Below, one piece after another: positions 21,439-34,362 of a DNA stretch of 64,000 bases. A program made the translations under genes and the position numbers. The notes beneath the pieces were generated by a model. The model was not told the DNA's origin. It saw only the letters and a program-made list of their open reading frames with translations, and searched no databases. The first letter of the stretch is position 1. The number at the start of each line of letters is the position of its first letter. Source of the stretch: Odiellus spinosus (Eukaryota; Arthropoda; Arachnida; Opiliones; Phalangiidae); NCBI GenBank assembly GCA_963920705.1, contig OY987237.1, positions 8,028,601 to 8,092,600 of the forward strand. The letters are read 5' to 3'.

Positions 21439-21878
21439 CTGTAACACGGTTAAATAAACGAAAATGCTTGTTAGGCACGAAAGGGTTATATATATAACGT
21501 ATAATGCTTTTAATAACGTCAATATAGTGACTATAAGTGTATGTATATAATATATTCCCTAGTTAGTTTGCTCTAAGTGCAAGCATTATTAACTGCAACG
21601 TTTCGTGAACAATTTTCTGTCATACCCTACATAGGCGAGCTTTGAAACTTTCAGTAAGCACCGAGGTTTCTCTCATAGATTTACAATTAATACTTGTATT
21701 CAACTATCTGTATACATCAAAATTTATACATTTTTCCCACGCCTTAAATAAGACCCACCTCATAGAAGAGGGTCGTGCACAACGAAACGCATTCACTAAA
21801 GCCAGAATGCTTTATTTACTTATTTATTAATTATGAATTCTTGTAATTAATTTGTATAAGACTCGATCTTATAAGACA

Positions 21879-22098
21879 AGCGCCGCGTTTATACTAGGCC
21901 TTGGAATCGATCTAAACCGTTAGCGAGAAACCGTCCTTTCTCGAATCTGCTTCGGGAACCGAGAGATGAAGCTACAATAAATCGATTTATAAAGATAATG
22001 AGTGAAGACGTGACGCTTAAAACGATTCCTGGCGATTTGAATATCGGTTTTATTTTACCGTTTCAAATCGATTAAGAAACGCTAGTGTGACCGTAGCT
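21879..22098. mobile_element. MITE with AGCTGCGTTCACACTAG-type ends
   Basis: The left end AGCGCCGCGTTTATACTAGG and right end GCTAGTGTGACCGTAGCT are imperfect complements. The interior holds several ATCGATTT phrases and GACGTGACGCTTAAAACGAT. A second, longer copy is at 53981-54308. No clear target duplication is seen at either copy. Confidence 0.6.
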
Positions 22099-23650
22099 AT
22101 ATAATTAAATCCTCCGGGAGATAAGCAGTGTTTAATTAGGTTATATTATCTCCTTCTGGTATTAGATTACGATACCGATACATTTCGTGGATGAGAGTCG
22201 TCCTTTAGACGTATATACCAAGGAATAATATATAAGAGTCAAGCTAGCTAGCTCATCACGCGGAGGAGCAATTACTGAAGGGGGCATTGACGGATAGGCT
22301 TATCTAAGCGATAAGAAGTACCCGAGAGATGAGAGAAATATATATTAGAGCTCTATATGAGGGGAAATGAGTGTGTGCATCGGGCCAAAGTGTGTGGTGT
22401 ATACAGTTTGGTGGACGGACGACTCCCAATGAATAAACAGCGAGGAGACGCGCGAGGAGCGCAAAATAAATAATGGCCTTGCCTCTCTTCCCCTCTCTCT
22501 ATCTTAGAAACTCTTGGGAATCGCCTTTCTCTTTATCCCTTTCGAGTATCTTGTAGACGGTACAATTGGTAATGCCAGATTTTAGAAATGTGCTCTATAT
22601 TAGCAATAATATTATGGATAATTATACACGGAATGTCGGTCTTCTTCTTTGGAAACTTCAAAAATTATGTTTAACGTAAATTTTAACTGAACCGAAGTTA
22701 ATATACAACTAAGATTGAATGAGCCAGCAAACTGTTTAAATTTTTTAAGACATGAAACCACGTAAAAAGATTAAAATTAATAATATTTTGGATAAATCAT
22801 AAAAAAACATTCCCTCTTTCTTTACTTTAAAAATGTAAACGTGAAGCTAAGCGAGGCAGATTCTAATGGGCGGGCGCCCATGACACTCTATAATAATTCA
22901 TTTAATTAGTATTACTCTAAGTAAGGTGGTGTAATGAGCGCTAGTGGCGAATTATAAGGGCCTCGATCTTAAACCCGACTCTTATTTGGCTATAACGAAA
23001 TACAAATTCCACGAGGAAAGTAAAACGAATACAACTTCGCGATAATTTATCATGACCGACTGATAATTTACCTTACAGGAGATGACCTATATGTTTCGCG
23101 GATGCGGCTCTGGACAGAGTGTCTCGCGAGTTAGTCTTAAGGCGTACCTAGATATATGGAACTAGAATCCCAGGGTGTTTCGAATATATCTAGAATATAT
23201 CAGAAACGACACCGAAGGGCGTGGTCAACTCATCTTCGCGCGCTTTTAATGCCAAAAACCTAGTATCTTGTAGCATTAAATTAAAGAAATATACGTGATT
23301 TCCGAGCTTAACGCCTTTAGCGTCGGCTCGCTTGTCATTCTCGACCTCGCCTACATCTCGAATAATAATAAAAAACACGCTGCGGAATATATAGTGTTTG
23401 CTGTTAGTTTGTAATACAACTTTTATAATTTTCTTTGAACGTGTTCGTCTCTGTTTTTGTATAATCTCTAGGGATTGGGGAATGCCTCGCTATCAGAAAT
23501 CCGTCTTGAAAGAAGGGTGCCACTGTATCCTCTCTTTGTACGAGAAGGATTTGGAGACAAGCAGAAAAATGATTTTATTTCAAACCTCTTGAAGTTGATG
23601 TAGGCATTAACCGAGTAATAAAGTAAAAATTTATGTATTTATTAGATGGC
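22099..23650. other. Spacer upstream of the D8C exons (minus-strand sense)
   Basis: It includes GC-richer patches at 22240-22560 and 23070-23350. A TATATAAG at 22229-22236 is followed by a pyrimidine-rich start-like site, but no exon follows it. No signal-peptide exon for the D8C gene was identified on the minus strand. Confidence 0.35.
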
Positions 23651-23950
23651 GTAGATTAAGTACTTTTAAGAAAAAGACCGCGTGAAAGCGACCGAATCAC
23701 GTGCCATAAAGCGAGAGAATCAAATGTAGGCTCTACAATAGCCACTTGACCATAATGATGACGTAGTATTGCGGGTAATTTATATTTTAAAATTTTCGAA
23801 AAATTATAAAATATATATTTTACTGTCGTGGTAATATTGTCTATGACATATATCTTGAATCATTTTTAACAATCTTTCTGAAAATGCTATTCAATTTCTA
23901 TGTGGAGTTCTTGATAGATCCGTGAGAGCCTTACTTTAAGTTGACAACCC
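23651..23950 (+). repeat. Dispersed repeat C, uninterrupted copy
   Basis: It runs from GATTAAGTACTTTTAAGAAA through CTACAATAGCCAC and TTTTACTGTCG to TCTTTCTGAAAATGC, TGTGGAGTTC and ATCCGTGAGAG. It aligns with 8750-8807 joined to 9145-9330 and so shows what that site looked like before the MITE arrived. The 5' end also recurs at 41762-41830. Confidence 0.6.
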
Positions 23951-24809
23951 TAACACATTTTCAATTCAATATAATCCCGTGTCTAATTTTAAACAGTTAA
24001 TTTTAAGTGTTTAGTGATACCATTATAAGTAAGACACATCATATTTCCCACGGATAAGCGTATACACCGAGGGCTAAGGAACCATACGTACATTTAGCTC
24101 TTTCAAAATTTGTTCGAGCTTATTTCCTACCAACGAAATTCAACTCCCGATTTTTTTTAGTTTACTAAGATATACAGGCTTTTTTTCCCCGTTTTCTAAA
24201 GATTCATGGTTGCGTGTTATAAGGGGGCCCCCATGCATGCATGCCAGTAAAGATGGTGCATTTTTATCATAAACTCGCTCGCCGCTATACAAATAAGAGA
24301 AATGTTTGTAACTCGAGATGGTCTAAGGAATGCGCCATGACAGAGAGAGTGAGGGTCAGAGGGAGGACTAACAGCTTGGGCGCTTGCACCCCCGACAAGC
24401 GCCAGTTTTGAGATAAGAATATTCTACGTATAGTCAGAATACATTTCTGTTTTCAAAATGTATAAATATATATACAAATCTATAATATACTACAGTTCAA
24501 TATAAGTTTTCGGAATAGCAAAGGTATATTAATCAAGAACTCATTTAAGTATCCAGAAGCGGATTAATCTCATCCCGTACATGTGAATTTTAGCTAAGAT
24601 TACGGTAATCCAAATAATTGAGCGGGCCAAGCTTTATATAGAATATCAAAAGTTCATAACATATTACGCGATAAAACCTACTTTTGACTAGAAATCTAGG
24701 CAAAACCATCGTGAAAAAACATCATATTATAACTTTACCCATATAGATACATCTTTGCACTTGCAAAACCCTCAAACTGAATCTAACTATACACTTTTCT
24801 TTTTTCCAG
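23951..24809. other. Spacer, no gene
   Basis: It is AT-rich, with a GC-richer patch at 24320-24410 that contains a short hairpin (GCGCTTG against CAAGCGC). Nothing else was recognised. Confidence 0.35.
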
Positions 24810-24892
24810 CTCCTTCCAAAAAAAAACCCGGAGAGAAAAAGACATCTCGAGGCGACAAAGATGACGCGGTCAACTTCTCCCGGCTACTATAA
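24810..24892 (+). CDS. Possible short terminal exon
   Basis: A strong acceptor, TTTCTTTTTTCCAG, is followed by an open frame of 26 codons plus stop in phase 2. It reads PSKKKPGEKKTSRGDKDDA then VNFSRLL and TAA. The charged, lysine-rich tail is unlike the hydrophobic or low-complexity chance frames around it. Frames this short are expected by chance, and no upstream exon or family match was found. Confidence 0.2.
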
Positions 24893-27283
24893 CTATCATC
24901 TTTCCATGATAAGTGTGAACCGAATAGTCAAGGGTAAGGCAATACTTAGCTTCAATCAAGAAACACGAGTTTCGGTTGCGGTTAAACCTAGGATTGATAA
25001 TGATAAAAGTTTCGGTCTTGGCCGGAAGATATACCCATCTGAGTCCGCGACCCCACGTTTAGGGTGACTATAAGCTGGGGCTAGATTTATCCCGCATGTA
25101 TTTTTTTTTCTTAAAGGGATGATGAAGATCAATATCACGTGATTTTTTATCGATTATAAACTATTAATATAATTATTTACTATTAATATAAAACGCACGA
25201 TGTCTAATTTGCGTAGTGACGGACTTTCAAGTGATCCATCCGCTATTAAAGGGTTTAATTTGCACAATTGATGGACAAACGAATTTAGGAAAAATACCGC
25301 CCTTACCTCAGATACCAATCATTTTCCTGTCCTTATTTTATTTGTGAAATATTTTTATCAGCGCAAATGATTTTTATGACGCACCTAACAGTCTATCCAA
25401 CCTTAAAATTAATACAGAAAAACCCTTTTTTAAATTGAAATTTTGTACCTTTCACGCGAGAGCTTTCATGATTGTAAATAAGCACGGATCTATTTATAAA
25501 CTACTCATCAAAGAATTCTAATAAGAAATGTCTTTATGAAGAGAAAGCGAGACATTCTACAGTTGATATGTCTAAAAGGCAAGGAGATGCGCTCAACAGA
25601 GACTCGTCTTAACTCTCCCCAACTTGTCTATATATATAAATTATGACGAGAATTTGGCAACTAAGACCTATAAATAGCAACTAATATATCTCACGCGGAA
25701 TGGAATTCGAGACAAAATCTTATACAATACCGACCACAAACACAGATAGACACAGATAGAGATAGAGAGAGATGATAGGAAGAGGCAAACAATTATTCGA
25801 GGAATGTGTCATCTTGCAGAGTCAACACGCAATTAAACACGAATGGAATCAGGAAAAAGATACTCGACATTCCGTTCAGGAACCGTGCACGATAAGACTT
25901 CATGCCCGCTTCGCCCCCTCATCCTACAACAATCCGTAAAGGAAACGTCAAAACGGTTCCATTATCAAATCTGCGGAAGATTAATAAAACACACCAGCCC
26001 TCATAAGGATTTTAAAACTGCTAGTGACTTTGTACTTTACGTGAAGTCATTTTATTCAGTTTTTAGAATTCAGATCCAACAACTTGAAAAACGAAACTTG
26101 ATTTGAAAAACTTCAGGCCTTTACAAACATTAGAGGCGTATCTATTATATGGGCTTGACAATCTTGTTATTATTTAAATGAAAATATTAGTATTTAACTA
26201 AATAAATCCGATGTTCCGAAGGACTATGTGGGTTATGTTTATCGTATTAAAAGGTGGATTTGATTACCTTGACACTTGAATAGTGAATATCAAAACATTA
26301 TTAGCCACTCGATAACTAAATGTATCGACGGTTCCTTTAAGTATCAGCCCTAAGAGCTCTTTTCTTCTATTGCCCGATCCCAGAATATTATTTTTTCATG
26401 TTTTTTTTTTGTTTTTTTTTTCTTCCCTCCTCCATCGTCATTTCCCTCGTTCCATTCCATCCCGTAATCTGAACGAAGAGTTCTTCGGGATGCACTGGTG
26501 CGCGCGGGGCGTGTGTTATACGACAAAGGGGCATCATACGCTTCTCTGCAAATGTTTCGTAAAGAGGGTACCATCGTACCAGGGGTGTGTGGGTATATGA
26601 CGCACCCTTCACGCTCGTTTCTGACTCTTTTAAAGGTAGATTGGAAAGGAAATCATACGCGTAGCAGTTTTCTCCATCTTCTCTAAATATATTTTGAGAA
26701 CATCGACATTATCAAGAACTGATTTACCAAAAACCGAAAATATACAAAAGAGATCTTATGTTTCTATAAGGATGTTTTTAGTTACGGCTCGGTTTTAACT
26801 TATATCGTGAAAAATTCTAAGAAAAACTACTCCTAACCCTAAAATAATCCATTGGCACCATCCCTTTAACATAGGGTTATCAAAAAAAGCGAATGATGTG
26901 ATATGAGGCGAGGTATACCCCGAGACCCCCAGGAGAGAGGATAGGGACCCTAACCCATAACCCCTGCATGCAAGCCCTTTTTCTATCGCTTTTCGGCGTG
27001 GGTGAAAAGGTGTGGGGTTTTAAAGATGCTATACGCGTGATTTCTCTCTCGCTTCGTAATTCAGAAAGCGCGTGGGAGAAGAAATCGCGTGGCGAATTCT
27101 ATAAGATGATTTTTAGAGATAGGCCTAGCTGCGAGAAGATGCATTTGTGCCAGGGGTATAGAGTAGCTGCTATTTGCTGTATTCTCTTTCAAAAAATATT
27201 GACAAAGACTACTTCTTATTCTACGAGATTCAACATTATGTAATAATCCGCCCGGATGTTTTATCATTTTGTTAATTCGATTT

Positions 27284-27322
<39 letters not shown>

Positions 27323-28797
27323 AGATAAAAAAAAATTGTATAGACTCAAGGCGTTAAAGCGCGGACCGTGTGGTTACTGCCTCCGTATATACTAGGGTGG
27401 TGGTTTTTTTTCTTTCAAAAGGGAGCGATTTACTCTCTCGGGAGCGGTGAATCGTGAATCAACTTCCCGGCATTGCAAAAATTGTTCGGGGTAAAAGTAT
27501 GAATGTGATATAAAATTGGGACTGGAGAAACGTGCGTGAAGAGTCAAGTTCACAGTCAAATTTAAAAAGAAGAATATAGGAGTTAAAAATGAATGGTCAC
27601 CTGCGGGCTCTAGCACGTGATGCGATCGATTTCGCGTGGTCTTTTTCGTGAAAGTACTTAATCCAGAATATTGAGCTTTTATTTGAAACTTATACTTAAG
27701 TTTCAAAAGCAAAAAAATATATATTTTTGTCATTTTAATTTGGACGCCTCAATTCAAAATTGAAAATATTTTTTTTAAAGGGAGGATGAAAATTATGTGT
27801 CTTTTCATTGATTTTAAGGATAAGATATGTTTTAAGAAAGTGTCTACGAATTGTACGAAAGCGGAAACTGATTTATGTATTCAATTAAAAGGGGAACCTT
27901 CAACAAATCGAAAGACATCCCACGTACCTTAGACGTAGTAAAATTGCAGCGAGACGGGCTGCGGTAAATAATCCAAATAATTAAAAAAATCGCGAATGCG
28001 AACGAAGCTTCTAGTATATGATGTTGGGTTTAGCTAAAAGTTCACTTTCCCTAGTATTAAATCACTGCCATTGGACGGGTAGTGTCTGGATAGGTCTTAT
28101 ATAGTACGCACGAGGCTACGAGCTAAAGGCTACTACATTCAAGTGACAATAATTGTACGCTTTCGCCCTTCGCTGTCTATTCCGTTAAGTGATGGCAGTT
28201 TCATACAGCGCAGCCTTAAAGAAAAACCTCCCACGAACTATAAACGACAATACGTGCATGGCGCGTTGCATTAAACGAATTGACGAACTATAATCAAAAT
28301 AGTTCAGCTTCCAAGTTATTCCCGAGAGTCTAAAAGCCCATTAGACTCCAAGAGTCTAATACAATCATACATTATTAGGTAGGATATATAAATTAATATT
28401 TTTAATTATATGATAAACGCAGGTTTAAATTTAATATTACTAATGCGCGGGATTTCGATGGAGATTTTGAGCCTTTTTTGTAAAAATTTGAATCATAAAA
28501 TTAATTAATTGTAATTAGTTAATGTTGTAATTTCTATTATAATGAATTTTTAATTTAGACTGATTAAATAAACTTTGATATTCCAATATTATTGCTCCAT
28601 TGTTGCAAAAATGTTTTTCAAGTGGATAATGGCATAATTTTTCTGTAATTTCTTTGCCATTGACATATATTGGGACGCTATAATTGATTGTAGATTAGCA
28701 AGAACCAATTGACGTTTTTATTTCAAGAATATCGTCTGAAAAAGCGATCCCAAATTTGAATAATATTTCTGATAAATTATCTAAATTTAGGTTATAT
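24893..28797. other. Long spacer, no supported gene
   Basis: It contains lone TTAA-type termini near 25113 (TTAAAGGGATGATGAAG) and 27775 (TTAAAGGGAGGATGAAAA), a GATAGA-rich simple repeat near 25745-25770, a copy of repeat D at 26121-26175, and a 35-base A run at 27286-27320. Overlapping open frames on both strands at 26350-26690 and 26970-27270 coincide with GC-richer DNA but encode nothing recognisable. Confidence 0.35.
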
Positions 28798-29137
28798 CAG
28801 AAGCCGATGAAACCCTCCTTTGAAGTCTATTACTCCCGGGTCTTGTTTACCCCTCTCTGTATGGGTTAGTTTCAAAAAGCGCGATTCGTACGCCTCCTAA
28901 CGGTAGATATTTTCGGAGCGGGAGTTCGTCGAGCGAATATCTCTAGCAGCTTTGGAGTTCGTCAAAAAAAACGTCGTCGTTTGTGGAAGAGAGAGAATTT
29001 TCAATTTTCCATAGACAGGGGGGTATGAAGTAGGACCCCTCCGATCTCGTAAAATTGTGAATTTTACCCATACAGAGAGGAGCGCTATATGGAACATTAG
29101 AGTAGTAGACTTCAAAGGAGGGTTTCATCGGCTTCTG
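28798..29137 (+). mobile_element. MITE family 1, copy B (no TSD)
   Basis: The ends and interior are intact, as in the copy at 8808, and the length is 340 bp. The flanking 7-mers GTTATAT and CCGCAGA do not match, so one flank may have been exchanged by recombination or deleted after insertion. Another copy lies 948 bp downstream in the same orientation. Confidence 0.85.
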
Positions 29138-30084
29138 CCGCAGACCAATATTTAGTCACATTCCGTATGCTACCACCTTCTACTAGAATATTTTACCCCT
29201 GATTTGTTAACAATGCCACTTAAACATACTGCAATTTTAAAGTCTGCAGAAGATAACTTTTGAAGGCTGTGAATCATCTATGATTATCTGATTATATACA
29301 TATAGAAGCACTGTAGCTCTTCAATACGTGCAAAACTTGGTTTTACTGTATCTTTATATAGATTTCTTAGAGACAAAGTAGAGCCTATAGTTTCATGTGT
29401 GCTGAAATTTGATATCCCCTGAAACCTCAAACTTATTCTAACCGACTGTATAGCATGATTCTATTTAACAGCCCTGCTGCGTCACCGATGAATTTTTTTG
29501 TACCCAACCTCGAAAAAGAGCGTAATAAAACGATGTTAAACTACATTACAATCTTGGTAAGGACCGAAATTACTAATGAAAAACCAGTTTTTCTATGAGA
29601 AACTTGGTATTTTCCCAGGGTTCAAGAAAAGTAAAACACTAGCGTATATGCAGACAGAAGTAAAATTTAACGGGGATAAAATATATTGATCAAAACTGTC
29701 AGAAAGGGAGGAAGGCCCAATCAAAACCAGAGTTCTCCCTACCAGCGAAAAAAACGCACCAGATTTGTTCATAAGTAATGTAACATAAGCTAGAAAAAAA
29801 AAAAAAAAAAAAAAAAAAAACGGATTTTGGTAGGTCAGAGCTGTCGCAAGAGTTGAAAATTGCGATTTCGGGAAATGAAAGTACCAATTGGGATACGAGT
29901 AAACGTAAAGAAAGTATTAGGCCATATTTAGGCTATTTGACGTCATCTGACGTGATTTTTTTCTCCCTGTCTTTCACAATTTTTTTGTTTATCGAATAAA
30001 AACAGAATTTTTTTCACAAAACACAAAAACCTTTAACTTCCCTCTTAATTACGTTCCAGAATCAAACTACGACATCAATATAAT
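29138..30084. other. Spacer between two MITE copies
   Basis: It includes a motif A copy at about 29521-29550 (CGATGTTAAACTACATTAC) and a 27-base A run at 29794-29820. No gene was recognised. Confidence 0.4.
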
Positions 30085-30411
30085 CAGAAGCCGATGAAAC
30101 CCTCCTTTGAAGTCTATTACTCCCGGGTCTCGTCTACCCCTCTCTGTATGGGTTAGTTTCAAAAAGCGCGATTCGTACGCCTCCTAACGGTAGATATTTT
30201 CGGAGCGGGAGTTCGTCCAGCGAATATCTCTAGCAGCCTTGGAGTTCGTCAAAAAAAGTCGTCGTTTGTGGAGAGAGGGAATTTCCAATCTTCCGTAGAC
30301 AGGGTGGTATGAAGTAGGACCCCTCCGATCTCGTAAAATTGTGAATTTTACCCATACAGAGAGGAGCGCTATATGGAACATTAGAGTAGTAGACTTCAAA
30401 GGAGGGTTCTG
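30085..30411 (+). mobile_element. MITE family 1, copy C (deleted right end)
   Basis: It is 327 bp. The right terminal repeat has lost about 10 bases: it reads GGAGGGTTCTG instead of GGAGGGTTTCATCGGCTTCT followed by G. The 7-bp duplication ATATAAT is still exact on both sides (30078-30084 and 30412-30418), so the deletion happened after, or during, insertion and kept the outermost CTG. Confidence 0.85.
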
Positions 30412-33139
30412 ATATAATTTTAAATAATATGAAAAACTAAAAATATTATTTCCTATTTAAAGCGAAAACTAAGTAACTCAACTTACTTATAATTCACTTT
30501 TAGGTGACGCTATTAAAAGACGGGGATGTTTCGGTGACGCGTAAAGTCAAACAGAGGGACAAATGAAACCCCGAGTCCCATTAAGTCACGCGTAGTCATG
30601 ACGGGTCGGTGGAAATATGGATCCAAGGATGCGTGAATACGATGGGGACGGGGAAAAAAAGAGACATTAAAAGAAAGATTAACCCCAGGGGGTTAATGAC
30701 GTCAATCTCGCGTTATTGCTGAGAACGTGAGAAAAGGACAAGTTAGTGGTGAGATATCAGACTCTCCTATATTCCTAAATTCATCACGCAGTGCACCGCT
30801 GTTCTCGGTATAAATCGTGAAAGGCAACCGTCCTAACCTAATCAAACTTGTCAGAAGATCCCGAAGCTAACTAGGAGTCGCTGCTGAGAGCAGATACGTT
30901 CCCTCTTCAAAGGGAACCTATATCAGAGTCTATCAACTGTAGTCGCCTTTGAGACAGCTAGTAGAGAGAAAGTAAAGATTCCCCGCTTATTTTAGCCTTT
31001 CCCTTCCTTGCTCCAAAACCACGGACGAACAATAGTTGTACTGCTTGTATTTGTAACAATACTTCCAAATTTTCGATGCTGTATAGCGGTTGAAAATCGT
31101 CTAAGAGGAAAGCTGAATTTCTTTTATAAATTTACTAGCGACAGAAGATATATTTATAATATCTTGTGAACTGGGAACATTCTTTTAGAACCTGGTTTGA
31201 ATTTTAAGGATTGCAACTGCGGTGATTTTTAGATAAAGTTTTAGGTAATTTCTCTATAACCATCTGTTGGCTAATATTAATCTGTACTTCGAGAAACCCC
31301 TTGAAAATATTTTTCATAAAGAGTCTTACTTATTTATATTATGTTATTCATGCTAATATCAGAATTCTCGGAAGATATGATATATAAACCAATACTCGGG
31401 AAACCCCAAAGTTTTACAGTAAGCAGCGCATTCTCGTCAAAACGAATTTGCGCACACGCGTAGGATCGGATTGCAATAACTAAACGCAGACAATACTCGG
31501 GAAAACCGTCCTCCCACCTCCCCTAGCTTATATTATAACAGTCTGCTCTCACTGACCCATTTCAACTCGCAGACAGAGATTGAGATTTCTAAAAAGGCGA
31601 GAGAAAAAGGAGAGGTTGTGAGAAAGAGTCAAATTCTTTTATGATGAAAGATAACGCATCTTCGCAGCTGTTAACTTACTAGATCCTCTTGACGTTTGCT
31701 ATTGCAAACCCTTGTTCCTCCTCCCAGCAGTCCCGGATATAAGAGCAACAGTAACTGTTCTGTTAGCTGTATATATTTAAATCCACCCCTTAAAAGAGTT
31801 AGTTGAACCTCAGATCACCAAATAAAAGACTACACTGTCCTTGTTAAATTATGTTTTTCAAACTTTAAGCTTACAATGCGTCACCTTTCCTCAGACGCCT
31901 AAATAATTTTTCCCGAGGCACACCGACGAGACTGTAAAATGTCGCGAGCCGATTTGTTTGGGGAGATAATTTTCCTGAAGTGGTCTCATCATGCAAGGCG
32001 CTACCGACAACGGTTACAAATACGGTATTGGGACAGTCATTAATAAACTCTCGAACGATAAACACAATTTGTGGAAGTTTGTCGACAGTTTTATTGAAAG
32101 AACTTTTAATTGAACTGAAGAAAAGTGTGACATTTTCGTGAAAAAATTCCTTAATTAGGAAACGTTACGTTACGAACTTACGAGCGAGATTGAAGCCATG
32201 TCTCTATAACGTTTAAATAGAGAAACGGAGAAATTAACCGTCAACGGGAAAATTAAATTAGGTCATTCAAATAACCTGCTAAACCTGGAACTTTTCCCGC
32301 CTTTTTTTGCTACTTCTTGCTAGCTTACAATTAAATTTTTCCATCAGAATTTCAGAAATTTCTTCGAGCAGGAATTAGCAACTTTAAAAATTAACTACAA
32401 AAACGGTTTACTATCCCTTTACACCCTATATATTCAGCTACAGGGCAAATATCGAGTCAATGACTCAAAAAGAATGAGCTACCCGACTAACCACTTGACA
32501 CACGTATCACAATGTCACAGCCAAGGCCTTAAAATTCAACACAGAATCTGTACCAAGAATTATATTCTGGCTTTCGTACGTCATTCACGTTCCATCTTAT
32601 TAAAAAGTCGATTGATACGAAGGAAAACTGACACAATCACGGGTAATTACCACAAAAGAGAAAGAGGGCTTGCTCTCTTTCCGTGTCTCCCCTTCTTGAG
32701 GCTTAGTTTGACTAATTGGTGTCTGGAACAAGGGAATATACATGTAGACTAGGAATATCATATTTAGATCCGCTATAAATTCTCAGAGCGCGCAAAGTCA
32801 TAGATTATACCATCAATAAGAAACCAAACCACAGGGATATTGACTGGATAAATATCGTTATAGATTTGCGTCTAATGAAAACTTAAACTGGCTTTCATTG
32901 TTTCTTAGCGACGACCAGACACCGAGAGGCGTATAATGAAATAAGACCATGTTTAACGGTCCGTTTTTGACTTAATTAAGGATGATGTAACGCGCAAGGA
33001 CATACTATGAGCTGGAGGGACAATTTGGGATATTGAATGATGAATCATTTAATGTATTTTGACGTAATATCTTACATCGACATACATCAGAAAAAATGTT
33101 TTTAGAAAATTCGCAGGGGTTTCAATTTTGAGTTGATCT
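30412..33139. other. Spacer, no gene
   Basis: Bases 30530-31000 and 31400-31780 are less AT-rich and contain TATAAATC (30809) and GATATAAG (about 31736) phrases that could be promoter elements. No open frame with homology follows. Nothing else was recognised. Confidence 0.35.
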
Positions 33140-33436
33140 CTTGTTTACGATTTCCTGTATCTAAACGGATTACACAGTTAGAAAGTAAACATTCAGTAGA
33201 TTAATTTGGAGCTATAAAATTGGCATGAGCACCATATACAAATTGAGCAAAAGTCCAGAAATTACCCCTATCTTGTAATGTAAGCAACTTTTTATTACGA
33301 TCTCCTAAACTAAAAATGACTGCACCGTTAGATAGTAGACATTCCGTTGATTAATTTCGAATAATAAAATTGACACGAGTCACTGGAAAAGGATGCCTCG
33401 CCAATAGATGCAAATTGAGCAAAAGTTCAGAAATGA
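33140..33436 (+). repeat. Old 151-bp tandem duplication
   Basis: Units at about 33140-33290 and 33291-33436 share GTTAGAAAGTAAACATTC against GTTAGATAGTAGACATTC, ATTAATTT, and CAAATTGAGCAAAAGTCCAG against CAAATTGAGCAAAAGTTCAG. The second unit has an extra block around 33380-33405. A weaker duplication of about 118 bp follows at 33950-34180. Confidence 0.6.
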
Positions 33437-34183
33437 GTCAATTAGATTTTGAACGAGATTCAAGAATTAAATTTAATTAATAAAAAGATATCCCAAATTC
33501 CTAAAACTCTTACTACAGTAAAGACATTCCTATCATGAAAAAATATTCTTACATTCCCTTGGGATATTTCGGAGGAAGTGGACTAAATCAAAGATCACAA
33601 ATTTCTTTATTCCCACAGATTTCATTACGTTAAAAAAAGGCCTCCATAAACAAAGAAGAACTTTAAATTCCTTTGAAAAATAGGGCTAATAAACAAGTTC
33701 TTAATGGAGTAAAGAAGCAATTTTCCGATAGCCTTTTATAGAATAAGGTTCGCGCTGTATTCATGAAGCGAAATTATTCTCAGATAATGAGATAAGAAAG
33801 AGCTTATATATCTCAAATCGAATGATCGTATATTAAGAAAAAAATTTCTACATGGAGAGTCAGATCGAGTTTACAACAAGCGTAAAGTTATTCACATTTA
33901 TCTTTATCAGTTTCATGCTTAATGACAACTGAACTGGTTCGAACTATAATAATTAGCAAGCCCTACATCTGATAAGTTCCCTTGACCATGCACTTAGTAA
34001 CACAAAGAAAATAATGGTAACTTAGCTTGTAATTGTTAATAAATCAAGATGGAACAGATTATATATCATTATTTGATAGAACTACAATAGCCATACTGTC
34101 TTCATTTCTAAGTTTAACGAATCAAATGCAACTGGTAGCCTAGCTTTGTATGTCGTAACAAATCAAAATGGATTAGATTAAAG

Positions 34184-34362
34184 TAGAGATCGGGGTTTGG
34201 ACAAGAAATTTCTGATTATTTTATCTTTATTCATAACTTAAAATTTTTCGAGGAAAGTCTATGATAAATCCAATGCAATCGCGAATAATTTTCCGATTAT
34301 TTTTTTATGATTAACTGATTAACTGATAATTGTGGATTATTTTGTCCAAACCCCGATCTCTA
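34184..34362. mobile_element. hAT-type MITE, copy 1 (8-bp TSD)
   Basis: The ends TAGAGATCGGGGTTTGGACA and TTTGTCCAAACCCCGATCTC-TA are complementary. Exact 8-bp duplications GATTAAAG lie at 34176-34183 and 34363-34370. The interior keeps GTCTATGATAAATCCAATGC and GATTAACTGATTAAC. The 8-bp duplication fits the hAT superfamily. Other copies are at 35504 and 56056. Confidence 0.85.

Noticed and set aside
26350-26690. Overlapping frames on both strands as a gene
   Set aside because: They shadow one another in a GC-richer patch, and none gives a recognisable domain.
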